Source: Isoetes taiwanensis
Taxonomy: Eukaryota; Streptophyta; Lycopodiopsida; Isoetales; Isoetaceae
Length of the DNA stretch: 64,000 nucleotides
Assembly: GCA_021234155.1 (NCBI GenBank)
Contig: JAJEKV010000023.1
Location: 2,532,557 to 2,596,556 of the forward strand
Reading direction: 5' to 3'
The notes beneath the pieces were generated by a model. That model had not been told where the DNA came from and did no database searches. It saw only the letters and a list, made by a program, of their open reading frames with translations. Shown piece by piece: positions 33,675 to 46,157 of the stretch; position 1 is the first letter of the stretch, and each line of letters opens with the position of its first letter. Both the position numbers and the translations under genes were made by a program.

Positions 33675-34284
33675 ATGCGATGGTTTAGTCATCATCATGC
33701 TTTTAAAAAACTTTGTAACGTTCTAAAACTGCTCTTGGCAGTTTTGAAAGAGAAAAACCAGATTTTATATGACAAGTTGCGGGACTTTAAGGTGTTCTAT
33801 ACTTTATACTTCCTAGTAGATATTCTTCGACATATGACTGAATTGAGCTTAGATTTCCAGAAAAACTTTGTAGATGTAACAACCATTAGAATTTTATGTA
33901 ACAAAACAGTAAGGGAAAGAACATAATTTTTTGCAGATCAAAGTAATTGACTTGAATGGGTTTGATTTAGATAGCAAGGGCTATCCTATTATGGTTTAAT
34001 TTAGATAGTAAGGGCTATCCTATTATTCCCGATCACAGGGAGAAAGATTGAATGTTAGCTGCCTTACGCGAGGTGGTAAAAGGGAATACGTATCAAGGAA
34101 TAGAGATGATATTGAATGCTGCCCTTGAATTTCAGGATGCCTTCTCACAAGCTGTAATAAAGTCATTAAAGAAGCGTTTTGAGGAGCAACACATAGCATA
34201 TAGACGATTTGAAGTCTAAGAAGAAGATTTGATTGTCGAGATTTCAGTTCATGTTGTTGAAGTGGACGATGATTCTCATAGCGA
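33675..34284 (+). pseudogene. Second hAT-like transposase fragment
   Basis: MRWFSHHHAFKKLCNVLKLL and FKVFYTLYFLVDILRHMTEL resemble the middle part of hAT-like transposases of the ZNF862/C17orf113 type. After a stop near 33926 another frame reads LREVVKGNTYQGIEMILNAA and VIKSLKKRFEEQHIAYRRFEV, ending in an acidic VEVDDDSHSEFDE stretch at about 34284. A 37-bp tandem repeat (TTTAGATAG.AAGGGCTATCC) lies at about 33970-34025. The family match is by recalled pattern and is only moderate. Confidence 0.5.
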
Positions 34285-34417
34285 GTTTGATGAGTAATAT
34301 TGCAAAATAATTTTTTGTTTTTTTTTTATCATTCATGCCATGCTAAAACTTTTATTTCCATCTTGGACGTGGCAGATTTTTATACGTTATAACTTAAAAA
34401 TCTGATTTTCATATGTG

Positions 34418-34943
34418 TTTTTTTTTTTTTTTTTGAAGAATATAAGAATATATTAAACCACTAGAATGCGATCAAGTACAATGATAAGTGTGGTGCTAAG
34501 AAATGAAGCGCCCATCATGATCCACAATCTGTAGGAATGTCGACCAAATTTCCCGCTTAACTGTGCCAGACAAGCTTGAGACTTGGTACATCTGCCACAA
34601 CTTATGCCTCAAGATCGGAACCAACCGAAAAGGGCTAAGCACTGCATTCTGAAAGACCTTCGCTCTCCGTCTTTTCCAAATCAGCCACAAAAGCCAAGCT
34701 CTGCATAAATGAAACGCCTGCCGCTTGGCCACTGCCCACCTGCTAGGAAGGACTCCCAAGAGAATCTTCTGACTGCATAATGAAGTCCCAAAGAGGGCTC
34801 TCACCCAGGACCAAGCTGCCCCTACCTCTGTGCATAGGACAAAGAAGTGCTCAATGGTCTCACGTCGCCTCCCACATAAAGGGCATGTTTCCGCTACCTG
34901 AGGCTTGAACCTGTGGACTCGGACATTCACCTGTGGACCTGTG
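34418..34943 (-). mobile_element. 5'-truncated LINE with 14-bp target duplication
   Basis: A T run at 34418-34433 is the poly(A) tail on the minus strand. GATTTTCATATGTG at 34404-34417 and 34944-34957 is the target duplication. The copy-2 repeat has the uninterrupted site near 43048-43061. The minus-strand frame 34930-34496 holds the zf-RVT domain: CPLCGRRRETIEHFFVLC and WLLWLIWKRRRAKVF, a close relative of 24296-25075. Confidence 0.93.
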
Positions 34944-35372
34944 GATTTTCATATGTGTTGAATTAGACATAGTATTTGGTCTTTTATTGTAAGATATTAT
35001 TCTATTGTTCTATGCTTTCTGTTTCCTTGAACGTTTGTAGGAAATTGTCTGGTTCTAAAATCTGTAGGAGGAAGATCCCGAACAGCTTTGAGTCTCACCT
35101 GTTGATCTTGCACTTAGTAGGAAATTTCCCTTTTCCGTTTAAACGTTTGTCGCTCACTGATTTCTACAACCCTATTCCTCAGTCATATGTGACATTTCTT
35201 AAATGAACAAAATATAATTACAACAAATAATAACATAATTGAACCTTCGTATATACTAAGACTCTTAGAACTTGTTGGTTTAATCCATTAAACTTTGCCA
35301 ATGCATTGAATACCAAGTTAGTAATAACAAAAAATTCAAGCATTGATCCCTCCATTCATCACATGTCTTTCT

Positions 35373-35668
35373 TTGAAAACCCCTTTGCCTTTTGTCTATC
35401 CCGCGTTTCCCTTTTTTCTTTTCTTTTTTCCTCATTTTGCTAAACACTTTCCTTCTTCTTCTTTTTGTTCTTTGCTCATTTTCCTACACTTTTTTTTCCT
35501 TCTTCCATTTTTTTTTTGTAACCCCTCCCCTTCCGTTTTTTTCCAACAGAATTTATCCCTTTTCTTTTCATCCTTTCCCGCCCTTCTCCTTTTTGTCGTG
35601 CCATTTTTCACTTTTCTTTCATCCTTCCTTTTTCTTTTCTATTTCCCATTCCTTTTCCCTTTTCTCAC
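35373..35668 (+). repeat. ~295-nt polypyrimidine tract
   Basis: Almost entirely C and T on the plus strand (CCCTTTTTTCTTTTCTTTTT and similar). The open frames over it are compositional artefacts. The counterpart in copy 2 is at about 43635-43965. Confidence 0.9.
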
Positions 35669-36893
35669 GCCCCCTTAATCGAATCATAATGTGCTCTTGT
35701 CTGGGCTAGTTGGAAGAACATGAGCATGTGCATGAGTGGAGGGCATGGAAGGCTAAGGTTCAGTAATTCAACTTAATTACTTTAATGCATCTTCCTAAAG
35801 TATACCGCTATAAACTATGGTTGAAAGTAAAACATGGCATGTGAGTAGAGGTCATGCTAGGATAAGAGGACCCTCCCCTCGAGATGATTATGGTATATAA
35901 TCCTCGAGGCCGACATGTCGAGAGGGTTATCTACCATGATCATGGTTGACATCCCTTAAACAGCTAAGGGAGGCAATGATCACCATTGATCTGATAATCT
36001 CCCCAATCTCAGCTGTGAAACTGATGGTCACTTAGGAGCAATGGATTATCATAAATAACCATTGCTGTCAAGATGCTGATCCAAGGGTGGGCATTGTTGC
36101 GACTGACACCCGATGTTTAAAGTTCATTAATTCAGATGCTTAATGCTGTTTTCTAATTCAAATATTTAATGCTCCTTAATACAATACATTTTTGATATAC
36201 AAACTATGTTGGAAGAAAAACATTAGGCATTTATCTACTTGCACTAACTAAGCAAATGCGAATCATTGTGGGAATGAGCGAGGAAGGCCTTTCCTCATGG
36301 TAGCTTTTGAAGGCATTACATGCATGGGGTCCCGCCAAAATTAATAGTGAAGGAGACATGTTCAGATAATATCACAATATGCCATATGGAGATACCCAAT
36401 TGTGAGATATTAGATCCTTCCCACTATCATGCACAACTTGACACTCAAGAACCAAGCAAACCTAATACTTATAAGATTGTCGTTGGAAGGTCAAGAACCA
36501 CATATATGCAATTTCGAAGTTGCGTGCGCACTCTCACTCTCTATCTCTCTCTCTTAATAATCCCTATAATTATAGACACGCTCTCCGATAGACCACTTGG
36601 ATAGACCACTTGGATGATAAAATTCAATTCAATTCAATTTCACACTCATGTATTGATATCTCATATAGATAAAGTAAACTATCATCCTATGTAGAGCTTG
36701 CAATTAGTGCAATATCTCATTATGGATGTAAAAATATATCCTCCTTATATACTATATATGTAGAGTTTGTATTTGTGAAGGTCATATTGTGGAAATTAGG
36801 ATCTTTGCACATTCTATTTTGTCGTAAGAATGTTCATACTTGTTTAAACATATTCCTTAAAGTTTTAAAAGGAGCGTAGCCCAATAGAGACAC

Positions 36894-39026
36894 TGTGATC
36901 CCCTTTTCTTCGTTTGCCCCTAAGTTAAGAATAACAACTTAATTTTTTTAGTGCGAAAGGATTTAACTAGTTTATGTTACGTTAAAGTCTTAACGGAAAG
37001 TTAACTTAATCTTGGTGCGAACGTAAAGATCTCTTATTAGTTTAACTAAGCAGTTAAAATTTTTATCTTAATCCTAATTTAAAGGCGGGTACAAAGGTAC
37101 CCTTATATTTATCTAGACATATATAACGCAGTTTCTTATTTTTCATTGTTTTTGTCCCACCCAATTTTTTTCGCGCCGCAATCCATTTTGATCTTTTGTT
37201 GCCACGTTTTTTCTTGGGACGATATGTTGCATCCATTCTTGACGTCTGGCAGGGGCCTCGTCCTGACAAGATGTGATCCTGCTGCATCATCCATTCCGAC
37301 CTACATCATCGGCGATGCATAGGCTCCTCCACAACAATCCGGTAGTTTCTGTTCCCTTTTCGATATTTTGTTTCTGGCAAAATAGTATGGGCTGAAGGAC
37401 ACTGGCATCTCGGCACTCTCGCACTCCGTCGCCTGCCTTTGATCCAGCTCCTCTATTGATCTGTATAAATTTCCGACGCCCTTCCTAAAGCTCGGGAACC
37501 TTTTGTGTCGGAGCTCCCTTTTGGCTGAGAAACATTAGTGGTGGGCTTAAGGGCATTGCCATTGCCATTGCCGTTATATTCTGCATGAAATGACTTTGAT
37601 CAGCAATGCCCTGGATTTTTTCCATTGCTCTGTTTAGGATCTACAGAAGTTGATCGCCTTCTTTCTGTGGAAGAAGCTCACTTTGATAAATCTGCAAAAC
37701 TACTCCTATTTGTTGGCGGAACATGCAAGAAAGATTAGGCTCAAAATCTTGAATTCGTGCATATTGCTTTTTGGCAGAAGAAGCCACGGGAATGATGTGC
37801 CTAAACCCCTGGAATTCGACCTTAACATCCTTTTTCAACAGAAAAGATTCATTTACAATGATGTATGATGAGACTTAATCCGCACTTCAATATATTCAAA
37901 AAGAAAGCTTTAGGTCGGATCTAGAGTCTATAAATTTCCTATGAAATGGCCGCTAAGAAGTGACCTTTTCGCCGATTGAAATATGCCAAATGCAGTTCAA
38001 TGCTAAGGCTTCAATCATTTATGCATATTTGAGCATACATAATTTATCTCTGCAGTACCAGGTTATCTTTGGATCCACAATATCAAAACAACATGTCAAA
38101 TAGAGAATCAAGACAACAGAAGTTGGATAGCATCTTAAGCTCATTTCATTTTGCTATAAGCATGGACACAAAATATACAAAACTAAGTGCTTCTAGAGGA
38201 GCAATGGCGACATGCAATCGGCTCAAGTCCTTGGATTAAATTTCTTACCACTGCCTCAAGCGAATTTCCTTTTAATTTTTGGTAACAAATTGGGAGATTC
38301 TTAGTTTGAATAGAGGAGCTTAATCGAGCGATATCAACATGCAATCACTTCTGCAATTGGCTTCTCATGGTTTTTAATACAGAATGCTTTCGTTATTCCA
38401 GTCCTGGGCCCCTCTGCCTTTCTTGAAAACCTTTCGAATTTCTTTCTGCAGGTTAAAAAATTCGCTTTAAAAAGCAGAGCTTCTTATTTTATGATCCCGT
38501 CAGGTATGTCACTGTAAACTGTTGTGCATCACTATCAGGTCTTTTTGGTAAACATTGTTTTTATATAGTGGGTTTTCTCACATTTTATGCATAGGACTCC
38601 ATAGTCTTATAATTTTCTACTGCCATGTAGATCCTAGAATGCTATGCTTTTCTCATGTGAGGTTAGTTCAGTTTGAAGCTTTATTGTTGTCGCCAAACCA
38701 CAGCATCCATGTATCATATGAGCTCAGGAACGCAAGGTAATAGTGCAGGTTTGAATCCCGCACGTTCAGACTGACACATGATCCAAGCACAATCTTCACG
38801 TTTATATTTGAGTATGGACACGAGGATTGGAAAAGAGAAATGTTCGCAACCAAGGAACCAAGAGAAATGTTCGCGGCCGAGGAACCAAGTTATTTCCAAC
38901 GTATTTCAATATAGCTCTTAGCCTTCTAGCATGGGGTAAAAATGTGGTCCAAACGTACTTGCCCAGCTGGGAATTTATGACCGTTAGACATTTTAGTGGA
39001 TCCAATTGAACAGGTTAGGAACGAAA
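36894..39026. other. No recognisable gene
   Basis: AT-rich DNA. A minus-strand basic 75-codon frame at 37063-37290 is open but unrecognised. Near 38735-38765, GTGCAGGTTTGAATCCCGCAC looks like a tRNA T-arm/B-box and may be a SINE trace; no A-box was found at a fitting distance. Two GAAATGTTCGC starts at 38840-38880 resemble the head of the 44-bp micro-repeat. Confidence 0.4.
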
Positions 39027-39070
39027 GAAATGTTCGTGGCGGCCTTGGCCGCTGCGATAAATTTCTTGTA
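39027..39070 (+). repeat. 44-bp palindromic micro-repeat, copy 2
   Basis: Same element as 26409-26452 with four differences, two of them in the centre (TT in place of AA between the arms). The GGCGGCC/GGCCGC stem and the ATAAATTTCTTGTA end are kept. Confidence 0.85.
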
Positions 39071-39159
39071 TTAATAAATTAGTTGAATGAGGACATTGAA
39101 TTGATAAACTATACGAACACATCTTAATACTTCACTTTCATGGCGTATATACCACATTG

Positions 39160-39953
39160 TAGGGTGATTTCTTGGTGCCTTCGCATTTGAGAACCCGGAC
39201 CGTCTCTCCTTATTTTGCAAGACATGACCTAGATTACAAGGCCTCCCAGCAAGTGGAAATTGCAGCGGAACATGCCAGAGCCAATGAGTTTCGCACAAAA
39301 GAGCTATTACAACTGCGTGCAATGGAGGACACATCTAAGAAGGAAGATTGCACCATCACTTAGGTGCATGGAGCCTGTCAGGATAATAATAATAATAATA
39401 ATAATAATATTATATTATCATGCTTCGTTGGACCCTAAGGATCATGAAGCAACAAAGTACAATGTATCACACTATTGTTGTGTTTTGAGCAGAAAATCTC
39501 TATGAGATTCCACTGAAGCATGCTATTGTCCGCAGGGAGCTGGATTCGAGATGTAACCCTAAATTTGGACAAGAAAGAGTTTGAGAGGGACTGGCCTAGC
39601 AAGAGAGGTAAGTTTAAAGCCGTTGATGCAAGATGGCTGCAGTGCGAGCAAAAGCACTAGAGCATTATGTTCAAGTGCGAGGTCAATTACCACACAATAG
39701 TGAGTTCCCTAAAACATTTGTTTATTATGAGCTTGCAAAAGGTCAGCCTGTGAACTATGCTAGCAGAAAATGGAGGCAACGAAGTGGTAGTGGCAGTACC
39801 AAGAGAGTTAGGCACGCGAAAGACAACGAATGCACTTTGGGTGATGAGCCCATTACTATTGCCTACCTAGTTCCAGATGCTAATCGACTTTCGAAAGTGG
39901 CAGTGGTAGCTTCAATTGGTGTTGTGAATGAGGAGGCGAATCTTCGAGCTTAG
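39160..39953 (+). other. Two unrecognised open frames
   Basis: Frames at 39172-39363 (contains EIAAEHARANEFRTKELLQL) and 39633-39953 (VQVRGQLPHNSEFPKTFVYY, basic middle SRKWRQRSGSGSTKRVRH) have normal-looking amino-acid composition and may be pieces of one degenerate element gene. An (ATA)n tract at 39384-39409 lies between them. I recognise no domain. Confidence 0.35.
39384..39409 (+). repeat. (ATA)n microsatellite
   Basis: About eight trinucleotide units. Confidence 0.95.
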
Positions 39954-40426
39954 TTAGAGAATGAGAGAAATCAAAATCCATCTCTTTCTGAGGAGAACTT
40001 GCACATAAGAGACCGTAATATAACTTTCTAAATGCTCCCCTTATCTACACTTGTTATTATAGAAGATACCATTGTAGCACAACTCTTTAATGCTATATGC
40101 ACCACGACTCAAAAAACCCTTCTATGTTTTCCATTCTGGGACATGTGCAAGCCAATTGATCCATTAAGGGATAGAGCCACTTGCAATAGAAACATAAAAT
40201 TATGAGCCAGCATGTAGCAAAAACGAAGCAATGCAAAAACGGAGCCAAAACCTTAGAAAACATATCTGGTAGATTGTGCTTTCGGCAATGCAAAAAGGCC
40301 TACGGGGGAGTTAAGTTGAGAATCCTCTTTCAGCCTCTTGTCTCTCTCACCTTCTCTCCAAAAATATCTACGAGCATATGGGAATGCCACTCCTCTCTAC
40401 AAAGCCCAAATTAATCTCATGATTGC

Positions 40427-42330
40427 CAAAGGTCCCCATGAAGAAGCGCAACATGATCGTGTTCATTTGCATAGGTGTGCATAACCTTAGAATTGAGATA
40501 GGTAGATGGGCCCGAGAAGAACGAGAAGATAGGATTTGTCAATTGCCAATTGGGAGTCTTCAGAACTGCCTTGCATTTGAGCCTATCAGGTTCCCCGGGG
40601 ATACACTTAGTCATAAGGAAGTATGGACATCTCCGTTGGAAGGGTGGCCAAAAACATTCTTAATATACTGATCTTTGGAAGTTAATTTACCCCCTAAAGT
40701 ATGTATTTTGCCCCAGATAATAGTGAAAAAACCCCCCTAATGGTAAGTATACAGATACGAAATGGTCAAAAAAATCCCCCTTTATTGCACGCACATGTCC
40801 CATACTGCAAACAATACTGAATCCTCCGGGATCAGGTTAATACATGATGGGTTGGTTATACCAAACCAACCGCTACATGTGATGTTGTAGACCCCTTCAA
40901 TGGGAGTACTAGCGTCATATCTTCAGGAGGTAATGGTCATGCAAACTCAGTTGTGTCCTTCATGACTATCTTAAAATGTACTTTATCTTGCATTTGATAG
41001 CAGCAATCTTGGTCTCAAACTCCTCAATACTTTTAATATTTCTATCTAAAAGTTCTTCCTCAAGTTGCAAGCTGGAATTATGAGGATCATTCTGAAGCAA
41101 AGATCTAATTTCTTTTATTTGAGTATAAACTAATTCTTAAGAATGATTTCTCTCATGTTTTCTCCTCGACTAGTTTTTAATCCATTCTTTTACCTTCTTA
41201 ACCTTCATATAAAAATACTTCATAAAATTGGACTGAGAAGAAAAATGAATATCACCAAGACAACTATAAAAGTCCTTAAAATCTTTTTAGAATTATCATT
41301 GCCAAGAAGAGAGCAATTGGATTCGTATAAGACATTTTTAATTCTTTTAATTTGAATATGATATGGAAAAAATGAAGAAATTGGAGCTGATTGTCAAACA
41401 AAAAGGTGCTCTTATCACTAGTCACAAAGCAATCATCCCAGAAATTCAAGTTTGGATTAGAGATGTAGAATCTATCAAGTGCACAATAGACCCTAGCAGA
41501 ATCTTTTTGCTTATTTGATCATGTATAGATGGAAATAGAAGAAAAGACATCCATAAGAGACTTATCAAGAATCAGATTATCCCATTTGAGTTTTCTCTAA
41601 TCTTGACATATTTATTTTATTTTCAAGTTTGAGATCCCAAGATGGTGTATTCACGAGCTAAGATCCAGTCCTTAATGGTTTGAGAAAGAAGCCAAGAATT
41701 GATATCAGCTGACACAGATTCCCTATCTTTAGGATTAGTAGAGGCATACACATTTATAACACCAAAATTAAAGATTAGAATTCTTAGTGCAAAATGTACA
41801 TGCCTGTCACATTTTAGAGGGACTGTTATAAAAAGATAAATGATCAATATTTTTCCATAACATAGCTAAATCACCACTAGAACTTGTAGCTTCAATCCAT
41901 ATAGAAACACAACTAGTTAGAGGGCCTTTAATACCCCTTACATTCCAAGTCAAAATATTCATTGAACTAGGAGGCTACTAAAAGCTGAAGATAGATAGAA
42001 GCTAAAGATAAATAGAAGAAGAAACTAAAAAGGAGGACAATCTATCTTTTAGCCTTTCTAGTTTGCCTCTTATTTTGTCTTTTCGCTTCTGGTATTGCTT
42101 GTAGGTGTCTTATTAATATTGGACATGGCTACAATAGCAGGTTTCTTGCTGCTCACTTGCATTGAGAACTATTTCAAGATTTAGGCAACGGATCATCAAG
42201 AAATTCCTCATTATCCCAGTTTTCTTTATCATTATCAAGATTATAGTCACTATCCTTTGATACATCCCCAGGAAAGAACTGAAATATTGAATTTATATTA
42301 TCACCTTGGGGATACATATTCGAGATTTAG
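40427..42330 (-). mobile_element. Degenerate LINE, copy B
   Basis: On the minus strand it reads LINE endonuclease pieces: FGVINVYASTNPKDRESVSA, INSWLLSQTIKDWILA, and further on the block that in copy C reads RFYISNPNLNFWDD. It is the reverse complement of 55070-61733 minus the Helitron in that copy: 41640-42330 matches 55070-55746, and 40427-41625 matches 60877-61730. Stops are frequent, so it is not functional. Confidence 0.8.
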
Positions 42331-42699
42331 ACTACAAGGTAGTTCCGAATGGGCTGGAAAAAACTTTGCAGATAAATGGACAATGAGCTCTTGTAGCAAA
42401 ACATGGTCTTCAAAGTATCCAGAGCTTCTTATAGTTGCAAAAGTTGGGCTGATATAATGCAGCAGCATAACAGGTTGTGAAAGAGGATTTAATAAAGTGA
42501 ACCACATTAAGGTTAAGTTTCAAAATAAGCTAAAATCACTTGGATGCTTTAGTAAGAATTGCAGTCGAAGGCCCTAGTTTGGAGAGTTTTGACTTCAAAC
42601 CTAGCATTGAGCATTGGGAATTTAGCGCAGCATATAGACACGTCAAAGATAAAAGGGATGAATTCCAAGAAGATAGATAGTAGTTTTAACGTCACGCCA

Positions 42700-42893
42700 C
42701 TAGGCAGCATCCAACTGGACATGTGACCACACACCACACTACATTGCTTGGTTGGGCCCTGCCCCAACCACCTTACATTGCGTCTGTTGGGATTTGACCC
42801 CCAACAGTACCGAGTGCGATTCTGGGCGGTCTCGAACTCGAGACCACATTGCTAAGGAACTAGTGTGTTACCACTAGACCTTGTTGAGATTTC
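42700..42893 (-). mobile_element. tRNA-derived SINE-like sequence
   Basis: On the minus strand the head reads AAGGTCTAGTGGTAACAC (A-box-like) and, about 30 nt on, GGTCTCGAGTTCGAGACC (B-box-like), as in a tRNA-type Pol III promoter. It abuts the 2.1-kb repeat copy 2 exactly at 42893. The 3' end toward 42700 is not defined. Confidence 0.55.
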
Positions 42894-45177
42894 AGCTCAT
42901 GTTGTTGAAGTGGACGATGATTCTCGTAGCGAGTTTGATGAGTAATATTGCAAAATAATTTTTGTTTTTTATCATTCATGCCATGCTAAAACTTACATTT
43001 CCATCTTGGACGTGAGAGATTTTTATACGTTATAACTTATAAATATGATTTTCATATGTGTTGAATTAGACACAATATTTGGTCTTTTATTGTAAAGTAT
43101 TATTCTATTGTTCTATGCTTTCCGTTTCCTTGAAAGTTTATAGGAAATTTTCCGGTTCCAAAATCTGTAGGAGGAAGATTTCGAACATCTTTGAATCTCA
43201 CCTGTTGATCTTACACTTAATAGGAAATTTTCCTTTTCTGTAAAAAAGTTTGTTGCTCACTGATTACTACAACCCTATTCCTCAATCATCTGTGACATTT
43301 CTTAAATGAACAAAATATAATTACAATAAATAGTAACATAATTGGACCTTCGTATATACTAAGACTCTTAGAACTTGTTGGTTTAATCCATTAAACTTTG
43401 CCTATGCATTGAATACCAAATTAGTAATAACAAAAAATTCAAGCATTGATCCCTCCATTCATCACATGTCTTTCTTTGAAAACTAATAATGGTGCCTAGC
43501 GTTGTTGGGCATAAGTTGGGAACTTGTGTGGATAGAAACTGGTTCAGCTCAGACTCCTTTTCATAAATCTAATATAGTAGAAACTAAACCCAATGTCGCT
43601 AGGCTATAAGAGGTTGTTGTGCATTCGACATCGTTACCCCTCCCCTTTGCCTTTTATCTATCCCGCGTTTCCCTTTTTTCTTTTCTTTTTTCCTCATTTT
43701 GCTAAACACTTTCCATCTTCTTCTTTTGTTCTTTGTTTATTTTTCCCACACCTTTTTTTTTTTCCTTCTTCCATTTTTCCTTCTTTTTTGTAACCCCTTT
43801 TCCCCTTCCCTTCTCTTTTTTCCCTTTCCGGTTTTTCTAACACAATTTATCCCTTTTCTTTTCATCCTTTCCCCGCCCTTCTCCTTTTTGTCGTGCCATT
43901 TTTCTCTTTCCTTTCATCGTTCCTTTTTCTTTTCTCTTTCCCATTCCCTTTCCCTTTTCTCACGACCCCTTAATCGAATCATAATGTGCTCTTGTCTGGG
44001 CTAGTTGGAAGAACATGGGCATGTGCATATGAGTAGAGGGCGTGGAAGGTTAAGGTTCAGTAATTCAACTTAATTACTTTAATGCATCTTCCTAAAGTAT
44101 ACCGCTATAAACTATGGTTGAAAGTAAAACATGGCATGTGAGTAGAGGTCATGCTAGGATAAGAGGACCCTCCCCTCGAGATGATTATGGTATATAATCC
44201 TCGAGGCCGACATGTCGAGGGGGTTATCTACCATGATCATGGTTGACATCCCTTAAACAACTAAGGGAGGCAATGATCACCATTGATCTGATAATCTCCC
44301 CAAACTCAGCTGTGAAACTGATGGTCACTTAGGAGCAATGGATTATCATAAATAACCATTGCTGTCAAGATGCTGATCCAAGGGTGAGCAGTGTTGCGAT
44401 TGACACCCGATGTTTAAGGTTCATTTATTCAAATGCTTAATGCTTTTTTCTAATTCAGATGTTTAATGCTTCTTCCTACAATACATTTTTGATATATAAA
44501 CTATGTTGGAAGAGAAACATCAGGCAGTTATCTACTTGCACTAACTAAGCAAATGCGAATCATTGCGGGAATGAGCGAGGAAGGCCCTTCCTCATGGTAG
44601 CTTTTGAAGGCATTACATGCATGGGGTCCCGCCAAAATTAATAGTGAAGGAGACATGTTCAGATAATATCACAATATGCCATATGGAGATACCCAATTGT
44701 GAGATACTAGATCCTTCCCACTATCATGCACAACTTGACACTCAAGAACCAAGCAAACCTAATACTTATAAGATTGTCGTTGGGAGGTCAAGAATCACAT
44801 ATATGCAATTCCGAAGTTGCGTGCACACTCTCACTCTCTGTCTCTCTCTCTCTTAATAATCCCTATAATTATAGACACACTCTCCGATAGACCACTTGGA
44901 TGATAAAATTCAATTCAATTCAATCTTACACTCATGTATAGATATCTCATATAGATAAAGTAGACTATCGTCCTATCTAGAGCTTGCAATTAGTGCGATA
45001 TCGCATTATGGATGTGAAAATATATCCTCCTTCTATACTATATATGTAGAGTTTGCATTTGTGAAGGTCATCTGTGGAAATTAGGATCTTTGCACGTTCT
45101 ATTTTGTCATAAGAATGTTCATACTTGTTTAAACATATTCTTTAGAGTTTTAAAAGGAGCATAGCCCTATAGAGACA
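42893..45177 (+). repeat. 2.1-kb dispersed repeat, copy 2
   Basis: Direct repeat of 34239-36893 without the LINE. It carries about 155 bp extra at 43483-43640. Pyrimidine tract, palindromic block and the MHGVPPKLIV frame are all present. Confidence 0.85.
43483..43581 (-). mobile_element. Possible mini-Helitron remnant
   Basis: The left end (CTAATAATGGTGCCTAGCG..GGGCATAA) matches the terminal hairpin end of the Helitron at 55752 with several changes. On the minus strand the other end would start TCTACTATATTAG, a common Helitron start. The flanking base on the right is A, not the expected T, so the boundary is unsure. Confidence 0.4.
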
Positions 45178-46157
45178 TCACAAAAATTTAGAAAATGTTT
45201 GAAATCATAAGTAATCTTAGGGCAAATAAGATAGTGTGTATATAAATGGAAAGCGTCGGCAAAGATGTATGGTTTTAAATACATTGCCACATGGGGTGCA
45301 CAGACTTGTGGTCAAAGAAGAAAAAAAATTATAATAAAAAATATGTAGGTATCTTAATCTTAGGCTAGGCCACACATTTTCTGACCCCAATAATGCAGCC
45401 AGGCATTTCCACAGCCGTCCGATTAAAAGCTCTGGACGCTCCCGATTTGAGGACGACCTTTTAGACGTGGCTCATAACTAGCTCTCAGAAAAAGAAGATA
45501 ACAACCACCAAGCAACCAATTAAAATACAGACACGTAGAAAAGAAGATTCGGCACGTTAGATTTACAGCCTAGCGAAGGTCAGCCGTCCGTGACACGTGT
45601 GAATGCTAAGCATAACCGCGCTTTATTGCAGGAGATTTCCACTAGCAGTTAGCCCTATATCTCATAACAACGGACGGTCCAGGTTGATGCACGAAACCGA
45701 CGGCTCGGATTGCAAAGAGAATCGAATCCCCAACGTTGGCTGCACGTATGAAACGTCGTATCAAACTTTCAATGGTTAGGATGTAGAGTAGGCATTCGAA
45801 GGCACGATCTGGACCGTGCAGTGCACGAGTAAGGGTCTATAGTGGAGACAGGGGACGCAGAATGGGAGAGCAATCTTGCCTTCCTTCTGCTATGACAGGC
45901 TATTCCGGCATCGCCATAGCCAATAGCTTTCTTACACGGACACCCAAGAGCTCGGATTTATAATCTTACTCCACATTTTAAACCAAAGCTCGATGTTTTT
46001 GGCAAAACCCAAATCGAAAAATGCGAGGCCTATGTCGAAGAATCGGCGACGGACTTGATGTCGATTAGCCCTAGCTTTGTTGAAGCATCAAGACCAGGGA
46101 GCCGATTTGGTCTTCCCAGCTCTGGTATGCTGGAGTAAACGAAGAAATCGATCAAAC
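45178..46157 (+). promoter_or_regulatory. Promoter and 5' leader of the RNA-binding gene
   Basis: Contains a G-box CACGTG (45594-45599) and a possible TATA (TTTATAAT, 45957-45964). If transcription starts about 30 nt later, the leader holds short upstream ORFs at 45993-46058 and 46021-46068, both ending before the main ATG. No other gene is seen. Confidence 0.45.

Larger units (their letters stand above)
34239..36893 (+). repeat. 2.1-kb dispersed repeat, copy 1 (with LINE)
   Basis: Near-identical to 42893-45177. Homology starts at GAGATTTCAG and ends at TTTTAAAAGGAGC.TAGCCC.ATAGAGACA. Content: the end of the hAT-like frame, a pyrimidine tract, a palindrome-rich block (CTCGAG.. near 35878-35945) and an open 94-codon frame at 36320-36604 (MHGVPPKLIVKETCSDNITI) conserved in the other copy (44617-44856). 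The class of the repeat is unknown. Confidence 0.85.

Noticed and set aside
33455-33688. Frame with VCLFVCLFVC repeats
   Set aside because: Translation of the (TTTG)n microsatellite.
35343-35709. Phe/Pro/Ser-rich open frames
   Set aside because: They are translations of a polypyrimidine tract.
38728-38765. Possible tRNA gene (T-arm-like GGTTTGAATCC)
   Set aside because: No acceptor stem, anticodon arm or A-box at the right distance; at most a SINE trace.
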